Part shown: positions 31,769 to 40,081 of the stretch, one piece after another
How the letters are laid out: each line of letters begins with the position of its first letter
Position numbering within the stretch: the first letter of the stretch is position 1
NCBI RefSeq assembly: GCF_001514065.1
Contig: NZ_KQ948432.1
Span: 17,632 to 81,631 of the forward strand
Origin: Streptomyces antibioticus
GTDB lineage: Bacteria > Actinomycetota > Actinomycetes > Streptomycetales > Streptomycetaceae
DNA length: 64,000 nt
Direction of reading: 5' to 3'
Position numbers and translations under genes: made by a program
The notes under the pieces: model-generated
Databases searched by the model: none
What the model saw: the letters and a program-made list of their open reading frames with translations, nothing else
Told to the model about the DNA's origin: nothing

Positions 31769-34477
31769 TTGTCCGTACTGTCGTCCGTGCTGCTCCGTCG
31801 CCTCCGTACCGTCTACGTCGACCAGGCCGGGCCGCGACCGGGCGACCCGTCGACGGCGGCAGGGCTCGTCGCCCTCGAAGCCGAGCTGCTGGACCGGGGA
31901 TTCGCGCCGACGGCGGAACTGCACGCGGCGCTCGCCTGGCTGGGGCCTGCCGGGCTCGCGGACGCGGGCAGGCAGCTCGTCCGGCACATCGACGCCGAAC
32001 TGGGCGCGGACCGCACCCACATGCCGATGTTCCGCAGCTTCCCTGCCTCGGTGCCCGACGACACCTTCCAGCTGTTCGTCGACCGGGTCTTCACCCTGCT
32101 GCTCCAGTGGCCGAAGCAGCCGTGCGTGCTGTGCGGCACGGTCGGCAGCGTGCACCCCGTGTCCCCGTGCGCGCATCTGGTGTGCCGGGAGTGCTGGGAC
32201 GGCGCGGACTACGCGGGCTGCCCGATCTGCCACCGCCGGATCGACCGCGACGACCCCTTCCTGAAGCCCGCGCCCCCGCGTCACGCGCGGGAAGTCGCCG
32301 TAGGACCGCTGAAGTTGCTGGCGCTCGGCAAGGACTCCCGAGCGGACGCGGTGCGGGCGCTGCTGCGGCTGCTGGCCCGGCGGACCCCGCTGCCGCCGCA
32401 GGACCGCGACGACGTGAAGATCCTGCTGGCGCATGCCCCGGCCGACCTGGGCTGGTTCCCCGAGGACATCCCGGTGCGCCGGACGAAGGCGCTGGCCCTC
32501 GGCATGCTGCTGCTCGACCGGCACACGCGCGTGGCGGCCGGCGAACTGCTCGACACGCAGCTGACGACCGCGACGGACGTGGTGCGGCTGCTGTGCGTGT
32601 GGTCCGGCGGCGACGGCGACCTCCTTGAACCGCCGCGCATGCGCTCGCTCCCGCGCGCGCTGCGGCGCCGGCTGCTCGGCATCCTCGACGGACTGGCCGT
32701 GCCGTCGCTGGTCGAGGACGTGCTGCGGCACCCGGGCGCCTGGAAGCGCGCCGCCGAGATCCTGCACCCGTACGAGCAGCACGCCCGCCACCCGAGGGCC
32801 GCGCTCGCCTTCGCGGTCCTGCGCGCCACGGACGTCTCCGAGGGCGCCCTCGGCGAGGCGCTGCTGCGGACGGCCGCGGAGCATCCCGACGCGGTGCGGG
32901 TGGTCCACCGGGACGCGGGGCCGACGGGCGTGGAACACCCCGGCGAGGTACGGACGGCACACCAGGACCCTGTACTCACGGCCGCGGAGCACGCCGACGA
33001 GGTACGAACGGCCGGCACCCGCATCGCGCCGGCCACCTGGGCGGCACGCGTCGAACAGGCGTTGCACGAAGGCGACTTCGAGGCCGCACTCGACCTGCTC
33101 GCCCAGCGCCCCGGCGAACTGCTGCGCCGCCTCGACCACCTGCTGCGGCTGCACGAACTCGACGCCCTGCCGGACGGGTTCGGGGACACTCTGCGCCGCG
33201 TCCTGCCCAAGGCGGGCCCCGGACCGCTGCTCGCCGTGCTGGGGCGGATGCGCATCCGCCATCTCCCGGGCGGGCGGCGGGTGTTCTTCCCGCGCGGCCA
33301 GGTGACGCACTCGTTCACGATCGACGACACGCGCGTGCCGCTGTCCCCGAAGGTGACGGAGGCGGTCTGCGACCTGCTGGAGGCGGAGGCACTGCGCCGC
33401 CTCGGCCGGCATGACGAGCCCCGGCTCGACCTGTCCGTGCTCGACTCCGCCCTCACCGGCCTCGCGGTGCCCGCCGCCGAGACCGCCGCCAGCAAGGCCC
33501 TCGTCACCGTCCCGCGCGGCAGCACGCAACCCCTGCCCGAGGGCGAGGTGCTGCGGCTGTTCCTGCACTGGATGGAGCCCGCCAAGCAGCGCGTGGACCT
33601 CGATCTGTCGGTGGCCTTCTACGACGCCGAGTGGAACTTCGCCGGCCTGTGCGACTACACGAGCCTCGTGCATGAGGGCCGCTCGGCCGTCCACTCCGGC
33701 GACCTGGTGTCGGCGCCCGCGCCGGACGGGGCGACCGAGTACGTGGACCTCGACCTGGCGGCCCTCGCGGAACGCGGAGTGCGCTACGCCCTGCCGGTCG
33801 TCTTCAGCTTCAACGACATCGCGTTCGACGAGCTCCTGGACGCCTTCGCCGGCTTCATGGCGCTGCCGTCCGCGGCCGAGGAGGACCGGAACGCGTCGTA
33901 CGACCCGCGTACGGTCCGTCAGCGCTACGACCTGGTGGGCGACTCGCGCATCCACGTCCCGATGCTCGTCGACCTCGACCGCCGTACGTTCCTCTGGACC
34001 GACCTCCACCTCCCGGCCGACGAGGGCTTCCACAGCCTGTACCGGCACGGCGCCGACCTCGGCCGGGTCGCCCAGGACCTGCACCAGTACTTCGCGTCGG
34101 GCCGTACGACCCTGTGGGACCTGGCGGTGTGGCGGGCGACCGCGCGCGGCGACGAGGTCGCGGTGATACGGCGCGCACCGCATCCGCGCGCCGTGGACGA
34201 ACTGTGGCGCTACCGGCGGCACGGAGGGGAGCCGGACACCGCGTTCGCCGCGCGCGTGCGCGACCTCGAACCGCCCGAGGCGCGGCAACCCTCCGACACG
34301 GCCGACGCCCTCGCGGGTGAAGCCGCGTCACACCGGCACGTGTTCCTCGCGCTCGTGCACGGGGGCGTGGCACCGGCGGGCGCGACCGGGTCGGCGTACC
34401 GGCTGCTGCCGGGCCCGGTCGACGGCTGCGGCCTGGAGGCGCTGGCGGCGGGGGATCTGGTGGCGGCGCTGGGCTGA
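31769..34477 (+). CDS. MXAN_6230/SCO0854-family RING-domain protein
   Basis: A protein of about 902 aa. A canonical RING-HC finger spans about residues 118-155, with spacing C-x2-C-x11-C-x-H-x2-C-x2-C-x8-C-x2-C. It is flanked by an N-terminal helical domain (LLRRLRTVYVDQAGPRPGD) and a long helical repeat-like middle (about 170-560). A C-terminal beta-rich domain (about 605-705, VDLDLSVAFYDAEWNFAGLCDYT, HSGD, VRYALPVVFSFN) resembles TerD-type domains of chemical-stress systems. I recognise the protein as the family named for M. xanthus MXAN_6230 and SCO0854. Its function is not established. The start is TTG 31769 with AGGGGG seven bases upstream; ATG 31694 has no ribosome site. The gene stands alone. 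Confidence 0.82.
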   Translation: MSVLSSVLLRRLRTVYVDQAGPRPGDPSTAAGLVALEAELLDRGFAPTAELHAALAWLGPAGLADAGRQLVRHIDAELGADRTHMPMFRSFPASVPDDTFQLFVDRVFTLLLQWPKQPCVLCGTVGSVHPVSPCAHLVCRECWDGADYAGCPICHRRIDRDDPFLKPAPPRHAREVAVGPLKLLALGKDSRADAVRALLRLLARRTPLPPQDRDDVKILLAHAPADLGWFPEDIPVRRTKALALGMLLLDRHTRVAAGELLDTQLTTATDVVRLLCVWSGGDGDLLEPPRMRSLPRALRRRLLGILDGLAVPSLVEDVLRHPGAWKRAAEILHPYEQHARHPRAALAFAVLRATDVSEGALGEALLRTAAEHPDAVRVVHRDAGPTGVEHPGEVRTAHQDPVLTAAEHADEVRTAGTRIAPATWAARVEQALHEGDFEAALDLLAQRPGELLRRLDHLLRLHELDALPDGFGDTLRRVLPKAGPGPLLAVLGRMRIRHLPGGRRVFFPRGQVTHSFTIDDTRVPLSPKVTEAVCDLLEAEALRRLGRHDEPRLDLSVLDSALTGLAVPAAETAASKALVTVPRGSTQPLPEGEVLRLFLHWMEPAKQRVDLDLSVAFYDAEWNFAGLCDYTSLVHEGRSAVHSGDLVSAPAPDGATEYVDLDLAALAERGVRYALPVVFSFNDIAFDELLDAFAGFMALPSAAEEDRNASYDPRTVRQRYDLVGDSRIHVPMLVDLDRRTFLWTDLHLPADEGFHSLYRHGADLGRVAQDLHQYFASGRTTLWDLAVWRATARGDEVAVIRRAPHPRAVDELWRYRRHGGEPDTAFAARVRDLEPPEARQPSDTADALAGEAASHRHVFLALVHGGVAPAGATGSAYRLLPGPVDGCGLEALAAGDLVAALG

Positions 34478-34582
34478 GGATTCGAGGCCCGCTGGAAGAG
34501 CGCCGAAGTGCCCGGCGCCGGAACAGGGTTGCGGGGCGGGTGGGCGCGGGACTGTCAGTGGGGGCCCGTATCCTCAGGGACC

Positions 34583-35593
34583 ATGCTCGAAGACCGTACC
34601 GCCGAGGCGTCCTCCCCCACCGAGTGGCCGGCCGCGTATCCGAAGGGATACGCGGTCGTTGACGTGGAGACCACCGGACTGGCCCGCGACGACCGGATAA
34701 TCTCGGCGGCCGTCTACCGGCTGGACGAGCGCGGCGAGGTCGAGGACCACTGGTACACGCTGGTCAACCCGGAGCGCGACCCGGGCCCGGTGTGGATCCA
34801 CGGACTGACGAGCGACGTGCTGGAGGGCGCGCCCCTGTTCCAGGACATCGCCGAGGAGTTCTCGGCGAGGCTGGAGGGCCGGGTGCTCGTCGCGCACAAC
34901 GCGGTCTTCGACTGGCAGATGATCGCCCGGGAGTACGCGCGCGCGGAGCGCGAGGCGCCGGTGCGGCAGCGGCTGTGCACCATCGCGCTGTCCAAGGAGC
35001 TCGCGCTGCCGCTGCCCAACCACAAGCTGGAGTCGCTGGCCGCCCACTTCGGCGTCGTCCAGCAGCGCGCGCACCACGCGCTGGACGACGCGCGCGTGCT
35101 GGCGGAGGCGTTCCGGCCGAGCCTTCGCGCGGCGGCCTCGCAGAGTATCCGGCTGCCGTTGCACGAGTGCCGGCCGCTGACGGAGTGGACGGACCGGGCG
35201 GTGCCCCGGCAGCAGGGCAGTGCCGGCGGTGGCGGTGGTTACGGCGGCTACAGCAGCTATCGGCCGACCAGTTGGCGCCCGGCACGCAGAAGGCCCGCAT
35301 GCCCCTATCCCAACCCGGGGCGTTACGAAGAGGGCAAACCACTCAAGCAGGGCATGCGGGTCGCGTTCTCCGGAGACACCTCGACCGAGCGCGACCTGCT
35401 GGAGGACCGCGCGATCGAGGCGGGGTTGCACGTCGCCACGAGCATCTCCCGGCTGACCAGCCTCCTCGTCACCAACGACCCCGACTCGGGCACCTCGAAG
35501 GTCGTCAAGGCCCGGCAGTACGGCACCCCGGTCGTCGACGAGGCGGCGTTCGGCCAACTCCTGGGCAACGTGGCACCGGCGTCGGACGGGTAG
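34583..35593 (+). CDS. DnaQ-type 3'-5' exonuclease with BRCT domain
   Basis: A 336-aa protein combining a DEDDh exonuclease (about residues 20-180) with a C-terminal BRCT domain (about 250-330). Exonuclease motifs are VVDVETTGL (DxE), VAHNAVFDWQMI (ExoII, Asp) and HHALDDARVLAEAF (ExoIII, H-x4-D). A Gly/Tyr/Arg-rich linker of about 35 residues with GGGGGYGGYSSYRPTSW separates the domains. BRCT marks are MRVAFSGDTSTERDLLEDRAIEAGLHVATSISRLTSLLVTNDP. The combination suggests DNA-repair or proofreading-type trimming. ATG 34583 has AGGGA upstream; the ORF extends to 34508 without a ribosome site. Confidence 0.9.
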   Translation: MLEDRTAEASSPTEWPAAYPKGYAVVDVETTGLARDDRIISAAVYRLDERGEVEDHWYTLVNPERDPGPVWIHGLTSDVLEGAPLFQDIAEEFSARLEGRVLVAHNAVFDWQMIAREYARAEREAPVRQRLCTIALSKELALPLPNHKLESLAAHFGVVQQRAHHALDDARVLAEAFRPSLRAAASQSIRLPLHECRPLTEWTDRAVPRQQGSAGGGGGYGGYSSYRPTSWRPARRRPACPYPNPGRYEEGKPLKQGMRVAFSGDTSTERDLLEDRAIEAGLHVATSISRLTSLLVTNDPDSGTSKVVKARQYGTPVVDEAAFGQLLGNVAPASDG

Positions 35594-35672
35594 CCGTACG
35601 GACGGGTGATTGCGCCGCGACTCGCCCGCCGCCCGCTCGCCCGGGCCGTACCGACGGCCCACCCTGTGGCGC

Positions 35673-35906
35673 ATGGCGACTTGCGAAGTATGCGGAAACA
35701 ACTACGGCATGACCTTCGAGGTGCACGCGCAGGGCGCGGTGCACGTCTTCGACTGCTTCTCGTGCGCGATCCATCGCATGGCCCCGATCTGCGAGCACTG
35801 TCGTGTGCAGATCATCGGGCAGGGCGTCGAGGTCGAGGGCCACTGGTTCTGTGGCGCCCACTGCGCCCGCGCGGAGGGAAAGGTGGGCATCGTCGACCGG
35901 GTCTGA
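35673..35906 (+). CDS. small zinc-finger protein, unknown
   Basis: A 77-aa protein with four cysteine pairs: CEVC (4-7), CFSC, CEHC and CGAHC. Together with nearby His residues, this spacing supports two treble-clef or LIM-like zinc sites. Between them are hydrophobic beta strands (FEVHAQGAVHVFDC, VQIIGQGVEVEGHWFC). ATG 35673 is the start in front of the first Cys pair; the longer ORF adds 21 Arg/Pro-rich residues. The ribosome site is weak. I do not recognise a named family. The position between an exonuclease gene and SURF1 gives no clear functional hint. Confidence 0.65.
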   Translation: MATCEVCGNNYGMTFEVHAQGAVHVFDCFSCAIHRMAPICEHCRVQIIGQGVEVEGHWFCGAHCARAEGKVGIVDRV

Positions 35907-35975
35907 CCACCGGTTCGACCGGATCCGGCACACCCCTGTGCGAACACCCCGCGGCCCGAGTTGTACGGTCGTGGG

Positions 35976-36782
35976 GTGTACCGCTTCCTGTTGTCCCGGC
36001 AGTGGGTGATCCTCACGCTGGTCGCCCTCCTCCTCATCCCCACGATGATCAGGCTGGGCATCTGGCAGATGCACCGCTACGACGAGCGCACCGCCCGCAA
36101 CCAGCTGGTCTCCGACGCGCTGGACGCGAAGCCGGTGCCCGTGGAGACGCTGACGTCCCCGGGACACGCCGTGACCAGCAAGGAGCGGTACCACTCGGTG
36201 ACCGCGAAGGGCCGGTTCGACACCGCCCACGAGGTCGTCGTCCGCCGCCGCACCAACTCCGACGACGAGGTCGGCTACCACGTCCTGACCCCGTTCGTCC
36301 TGAACGACGGCAAGGTGCTGCTGGTCAACCGCGGCTGGATCGCCGCGGACGGCCCGAGCCAGACCGCGTTCCCGAAGATCCCCGCTCCCCCGCGCGGCGA
36401 GATCACCGTCACCGGACGGCTGATGCCCGACGAGACCACCGAGGCGAGCGGCATCAAGGACCTCAAGGGCCTGCCCGACCGCCAGATCATGCTGATCAAC
36501 AGCGCGCAGGAGGCGAAGCGGCTCGGCGCCGACGTCCTCGGCGGCTACATCGCCCAGACCGCGCCCGAGCCCAAGGGCGACACCCCGGAGCTGATGGGCA
36601 GCAAGCCCGGCATGGAGAACGCCGCGCTGAACTTCGCGTACGCCTACCAGTGGTGGCTGTTCGCCGCGGCCGTGCCGATCGGCTGGGTCGTGCTGGTGCG
36701 GCGCGAGACGCGGGACCGCCGGGAGAAGGCGGAGCAGGAGTCGGGCGCGGAGTCGGAGGAGACGGAACCGGCCGCGGTCTGA
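35976..36782 (+). CDS. SURF1-family cytochrome oxidase assembly protein
   Basis: A 268-aa membrane protein with the SURF1 layout: N-terminal helix (WVILTLVALLLIPTMIRLGIWQMHRYDER), a large extracytoplasmic beta domain, and a C-terminal helix (QWWLFAAAVPIGWVVLVRRE). Family marks are LGIWQMHRYDER (LGxWQ), GRGF-equivalent VNRGWIAAD, and the NAALNFAYAYQWWLFA motif. SURF1 helps insert heme a into subunit I of aa3 oxidase; no oxidase genes are nearby. GTG 35976 is preferred to TTG 35961. The C-terminal TEPAAV and stop are repeated in degenerate form directly downstream. Confidence 0.88.
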   Translation: MYRFLLSRQWVILTLVALLLIPTMIRLGIWQMHRYDERTARNQLVSDALDAKPVPVETLTSPGHAVTSKERYHSVTAKGRFDTAHEVVVRRRTNSDDEVGYHVLTPFVLNDGKVLLVNRGWIAADGPSQTAFPKIPAPPRGEITVTGRLMPDETTEASGIKDLKGLPDRQIMLINSAQEAKRLGADVLGGYIAQTAPEPKGDTPELMGSKPGMENAALNFAYAYQWWLFAAAVPIGWVVLVRRETRDRREKAEQESGAESEETEPAAV

Positions 36783-36825
36783 GGCCGGCCGGCCGCGGTC
36801 TGACATCGAGTCGGCCGCCGTCCGA
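36768..36825. repeat. degenerate tandem repeat over the SURF1 gene 3' end
   Basis: CCGGCCGCGGTCTGA at 36768-36782 (containing the stop codon) recurs exactly at 36789-36803 and with three changes at 36811-36825, a period of 21-22 bp. Confidence 0.75.
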
Positions 36826-36898
36826 GGCCGGCCGTTCGAAATCACTCGGGCGGCTCCACCCCGGATTGCCTCGCCATCCCTCCGGGAACCCGCATCCC

Positions 36899-38686
36899 GT
36901 GCACCCCCGTATCGATGACTACGCCCTCATCGGCGACGAACAGACCGCGGCGCTGGTCGGCAAGGACGGCAGCGTCGACTGGCTGTGCCTGCCCCGCTTC
37001 GACTCGGCCGCCTGCTTCGCCCGGCTGCTCGGCGACGAGAACAACGGACACTGGCGCATCGCGCCCCGCGACGGCCCGGACCGGTGCGCCCGCCGCGCCT
37101 ACCGCCCCGGCACCCTCGTGCTGGACACCGACTGGGAGACCGACGCCGGCTCGGTGCGGGTCACCGACCTGATGCCCCAGCGCGACCGCGCCCCCGACCT
37201 CGTACGCATCGTCGAGGGCCTCAGCGGCGAGGTCACCGTCCGCAGCACGCTGCGCCTGCGTTTCGACTACGGCTCGATCATGCCGTGGATGCGCAGGACC
37301 GACGGCCACCGGGTCGCCGTCGCCGGCCCCGACTCGGTGTGGCTGCGCAGCGAACCCCAGGTGCGCACCTGGGGCGAGGACTTCGGCACGCACTCGGAGT
37401 TCACCGTCAAGGAGGGCGAGCGGGTCGCGTTCGTGCTCACCTGGCACCCCTCGCACGAGCCGCGCCCGCCGCAGACCGACCCGTTCGACGCGCTGCGCAC
37501 CAGCGTCGAGGACTGGCAGGCATGGTCGGCCCGCTGCCGCTACGACGGCCCCTACAAGGACGTCGTCCTGCGCTCCCTGATCACGCTCAAGGCCCTCACC
37601 TACGCCCCGACCGGCGGCATCGTCGCCGCGGCCACCACCTCGCTGCCGGAGGAGCTGGGCGGCGTACGCAACTGGGACTACCGGTACTGCTGGCTGCGCG
37701 ACTCCACGCTCACCCTCGGCGCGCTGCTGTCGGCGGGCTACCAGGAGGAGGCCGAGGCCTGGCGCAACTGGCTGCTGCGCGCGGTCGCGGGCGATCCGGC
37801 GGACCTCCAGATCATGTACGGCCTCGCGGGCGAGCGGCGGCTGCCCGAGTTCGAGCTGCCGTGGCTCACCGGCTTCCACGGCTCGGCGCCGGTGCGGATC
37901 GGCAACGAGGCCGTGAAGCAGCTCCAGCTGGACGTGTACGGCGAGGTCATGGACTCCCTGTCGCTGGCCCGGAGTTCGGGGCTGTCCACCAAGCCGCACA
38001 TGTGGTCCCTCCAGTGCGCCCTGATGGACTTCCTGCGCGGGGCGTGGCGGCAGCCCGACGAGGGGCTGTGGGAGGTGCGCGGCGGGCGCCGGCAGTTCGT
38101 CCACTCCAAGGTGATGGTGTGGGTGGCCGCCGACCGGGCCGTGCGCGCTGCCGAGGAGCACCCCGAGCTGGACGGCGACGTCGACGGCTGGCGGAAGATG
38201 CGCGACGAGGTGCACCGCGAGGTGTGCGAGAAGGGCTTCGACACCGAGCGCAACACCTTCACCCAGTCCTACGGTTCGAGCGAGCTCGACGCCTCCCTGC
38301 TTCTCATCCCCCGTGTCGGCTTCCTGCCGCCCGACGATCCGCGCGTGATCGGCACCGTCGACGCGGTCCGCGAGGAGCTGGGCCACGGCGGCTTCCTGCG
38401 CCGCTACAGCACAGACGGCACGACGGTCGACGGGCTGCCGGGCGACGAGGGCACGTTCCTGGTGTGCTCGTTCTGGCTGGCGGACGCCCTGCACATGACG
38501 GGCCGCACGAAGGAGGCCCGCGAGCTGTTCGAGCGACTCGTGGGGCTGGCCAACGACGTGGGGCTGCTGTCCGAGGAGTACGACCCGGCGCACGCGTGCC
38601 AGCTCGGCAACTTCCCGCAGGCGTTCAGCCACATCGGGCTGGTGAACACCGCCCTCGCCCTGTTCGGGGACGAGGAGGCAGGATAG
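36899..38686 (+). CDS. glycoside hydrolase family 15 protein
   Basis: A 595-aa cytoplasmic GH15 enzyme. An N-terminal beta-sandwich (about residues 1-230; starts RIDDYALIGDEQTAALVGKDGSVDWLCLPRFDS) precedes an (alpha/alpha)6 barrel with the signature PEELGGVRNWDYRYCWLRDSTLTLGALL, whose Glu and Asp are at the active site, and a C-terminal EEYDPAHACQLGNFPQAFSHIGLVNTAL. This type includes trehalases and glucoamylase-like enzymes; mycobacterial trehalase is a characterised relative. The substrate is therefore alpha-glucoside, possibly trehalose. GTG 36899 is the most plausible start; the ORF in this frame extends upstream across the SURF1 gene in a different frame. It lies 5 bp before an SDR gene. 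Confidence 0.9.
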   Translation: MHPRIDDYALIGDEQTAALVGKDGSVDWLCLPRFDSAACFARLLGDENNGHWRIAPRDGPDRCARRAYRPGTLVLDTDWETDAGSVRVTDLMPQRDRAPDLVRIVEGLSGEVTVRSTLRLRFDYGSIMPWMRRTDGHRVAVAGPDSVWLRSEPQVRTWGEDFGTHSEFTVKEGERVAFVLTWHPSHEPRPPQTDPFDALRTSVEDWQAWSARCRYDGPYKDVVLRSLITLKALTYAPTGGIVAAATTSLPEELGGVRNWDYRYCWLRDSTLTLGALLSAGYQEEAEAWRNWLLRAVAGDPADLQIMYGLAGERRLPEFELPWLTGFHGSAPVRIGNEAVKQLQLDVYGEVMDSLSLARSSGLSTKPHMWSLQCALMDFLRGAWRQPDEGLWEVRGGRRQFVHSKVMVWVAADRAVRAAEEHPELDGDVDGWRKMRDEVHREVCEKGFDTERNTFTQSYGSSELDASLLLIPRVGFLPPDDPRVIGTVDAVREELGHGGFLRRYSTDGTTVDGLPGDEGTFLVCSFWLADALHMTGRTKEARELFERLVGLANDVGLLSEEYDPAHACQLGNFPQAFSHIGLVNTALALFGDEEAG

Positions 38687-38691
38687 GAGCC

Positions 38692-39447
38692 ATGGATCTT
38701 GGACTGAAGGACCGGGTGTACGTCGTCACCGGGGCCACGCGCGGTCTCGGCAACGCGTCCGCGCGCGAGCTGGTCGCCGACGGGGCGAAGGTGGTACTGA
38801 CCGGGCGGGACGAGAAGCGGGTCGCCGACGCGGCGGCCGAGCTGGGGCCGAACGCCGTCGGGCTGGCCGTCGACAACGCCGACCCGGGGGCACCGGCCCG
38901 GCTGATCGCGGCCGCGCGGGAGAGCTTCGGCGGCTTCGACGGCATCCTGATCAGCGTGGGCGGTCCCGCGCCGGGGTTCGTCGCGGACAACACGGACGAG
39001 CAGTGGACCAGCGCGTTCGAGTCGGTGTTCCTGGGTGCGGTACGGCTCGCTCGCGCGGCCTCCTCCGAGTTGGAGGCAGGCGGTGTCATCGGGTTCGTGC
39101 TGTCGGGCTCGGTGCACGAGCCGATCCCTGGGCTGACGATCTCCAATGGCCTGCGACCGGGGCTCGCCGGGTTCGCGAAGTCGATCGCGGACGAGTTGGG
39201 GCCGCGCGGGATTCGCGTCGTAGGCCTGCTGCCGTCGCGCATCGACACGGATCGCGTGCGCGAGCTGGACGGGTTGTCCGCGGATCCGGAGGCCACGCGT
39301 GCGGCCAACGAGGCGCGGATTCCGTTGCGGCGGTATGGGACACCGGAGGAGTTCGGGCGGACGGCGGCCTTCCTGTTGTCGCCCGCCGCTTCCTACTTGA
39401 CCGGGATCATGGTTCCTGTCGACGGGGGCATGCGGCACGGGTTCTGA
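38692..39447 (+). CDS. atypical SDR family protein lacking the YxxxK motif
   Basis: A 251-aa protein with a complete SDR fold. It has VVTGATRGLGNASA (cofactor loop), VDNADP, ISVGGPAPG in place of NNAG, and a C-terminal LTGIMVPVDGGMRHGF. At the active site the usual YAASK is replaced by SNGLR (in TISNGLRPGLAGFAKS), so both catalytic Tyr and Lys are missing. Such SDRs form a recognised subgroup usually named 3-oxoacyl-ACP reductase-like without proven activity. It may bind NAD(P) and act structurally, or use a different mechanism. AGGAG stands just before ATG 38692. It is probably cotranscribed with GH15. Confidence 0.85.
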   Translation: MDLGLKDRVYVVTGATRGLGNASARELVADGAKVVLTGRDEKRVADAAAELGPNAVGLAVDNADPGAPARLIAAARESFGGFDGILISVGGPAPGFVADNTDEQWTSAFESVFLGAVRLARAASSELEAGGVIGFVLSGSVHEPIPGLTISNGLRPGLAGFAKSIADELGPRGIRVVGLLPSRIDTDRVRELDGLSADPEATRAANEARIPLRRYGTPEEFGRTAAFLLSPAASYLTGIMVPVDGGMRHGF

Positions 39448-39464
39448 GTGCGGGTTGTGGTGGG

Positions 39465-39493
39465 TTGCTCGCGCAGTTCCCCGCGCCCCTAAG
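39465..39493 (+). repeat. half of a common Streptomyces palindromic element
   Basis: TTGCTCGCGCAGTTCCCCGC followed by GCCCCTAAG. From memory, GCGCAGTTCCCCGCGCCCCT is the left arm of a widespread intergenic palindrome of the genus; here the complementary right arm is missing. It lies in the short gap between convergent stops. Confidence 0.5.
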
Positions 39494-39498
39494 AGCCT

Positions 39499-40077
39499 TT
39501 AACTCACCCTCTCTGCCCTGTGCTTGACCGCCTTCATGCGGACCTCCGCAGGCAGAGACTCGAGGCCCGCCGAGTTGCGAGCGTGCGTGAGGGCTTCCGA
39601 CGTCACGTGAGTCAGCGCCGTCCCGGGGTCCACATGCGGTTCCAGCAGGAGCCGTACGCGGGTCTCCGGGGCGTTGCGCCTGCCCGCCAGATGCACATGG
39701 GCCTGGGAGACGCCGTCCAACCGCGTGGCCTCACCGGCCAGGACGCCCTCCAGCGCCCGGCCGCGCAGCAACGCGCCCTCGCCGTCGCCGGTGTCGACCA
39801 GAACCTCGGTGAGGCGGTGCCGGCGCAGGTTCGCGACCACCCACCACAGGGCGAGCAGCACGAGGAGCGCGAGCACGGCGAGGACCGTCGGCCACCACCA
39901 GCCGGCGTCCCGCCAGCGGGTGCGTTCGGCGGTGTCGAGGAGTACGTCGTGACGGCTGTCGTGGATCCACCAGGAGGGCGGGTTCGCGCCCAGCCCCACG
40001 GCCAGCACCGCGCCGCCCAGGGCGACCAGCACCAGCCCGATCAGGCCCAGCAGGACCCGGTTGACGATCCTGAGCAC
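39499..40077 (-). CDS. amaP: alkaline shock response membrane anchor protein AmaP
   Basis: A 192-aa membrane protein with two N-terminal helices (RIVNRVLLGLIGLVLVALGGAVLAVGLG and WWWPTVLAVLALLVLLALWWVVANL) and a cytoplasmic domain. RLLLEPHVDPGTALTHVTSEALTHARNSAGL is typical of AmaP, the membrane tether for the Asp23 envelope-stress protein in S. aureus. It is the last gene of a five-gene operon with two Asp23-family genes. GTG 40077 is 4 bp after the preceding stop, with GGTGAGG upstream. Confidence 0.85.
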   Translation of the reverse strand: MLRIVNRVLLGLIGLVLVALGGAVLAVGLGANPPSWWIHDSRHDVLLDTAERTRWRDAGWWWPTVLAVLALLVLLALWWVVANLRRHRLTEVLVDTGDGEGALLRGRALEGVLAGEATRLDGVSQAHVHLAGRRNAPETRVRLLLEPHVDPGTALTHVTSEALTHARNSAGLESLPAEVRMKAVKHRAERVS

Positions 40078-40081
40078 GGCC

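Noticed and set aside
31640-34288. Very long minus-strand open frame (882 codons) opposite the RING protein
   Set aside because: Its product is Arg/Gly/His-rich low complexity with no motifs, the mirror image expected from GC-rich coding on the plus strand, where clear domains are present.
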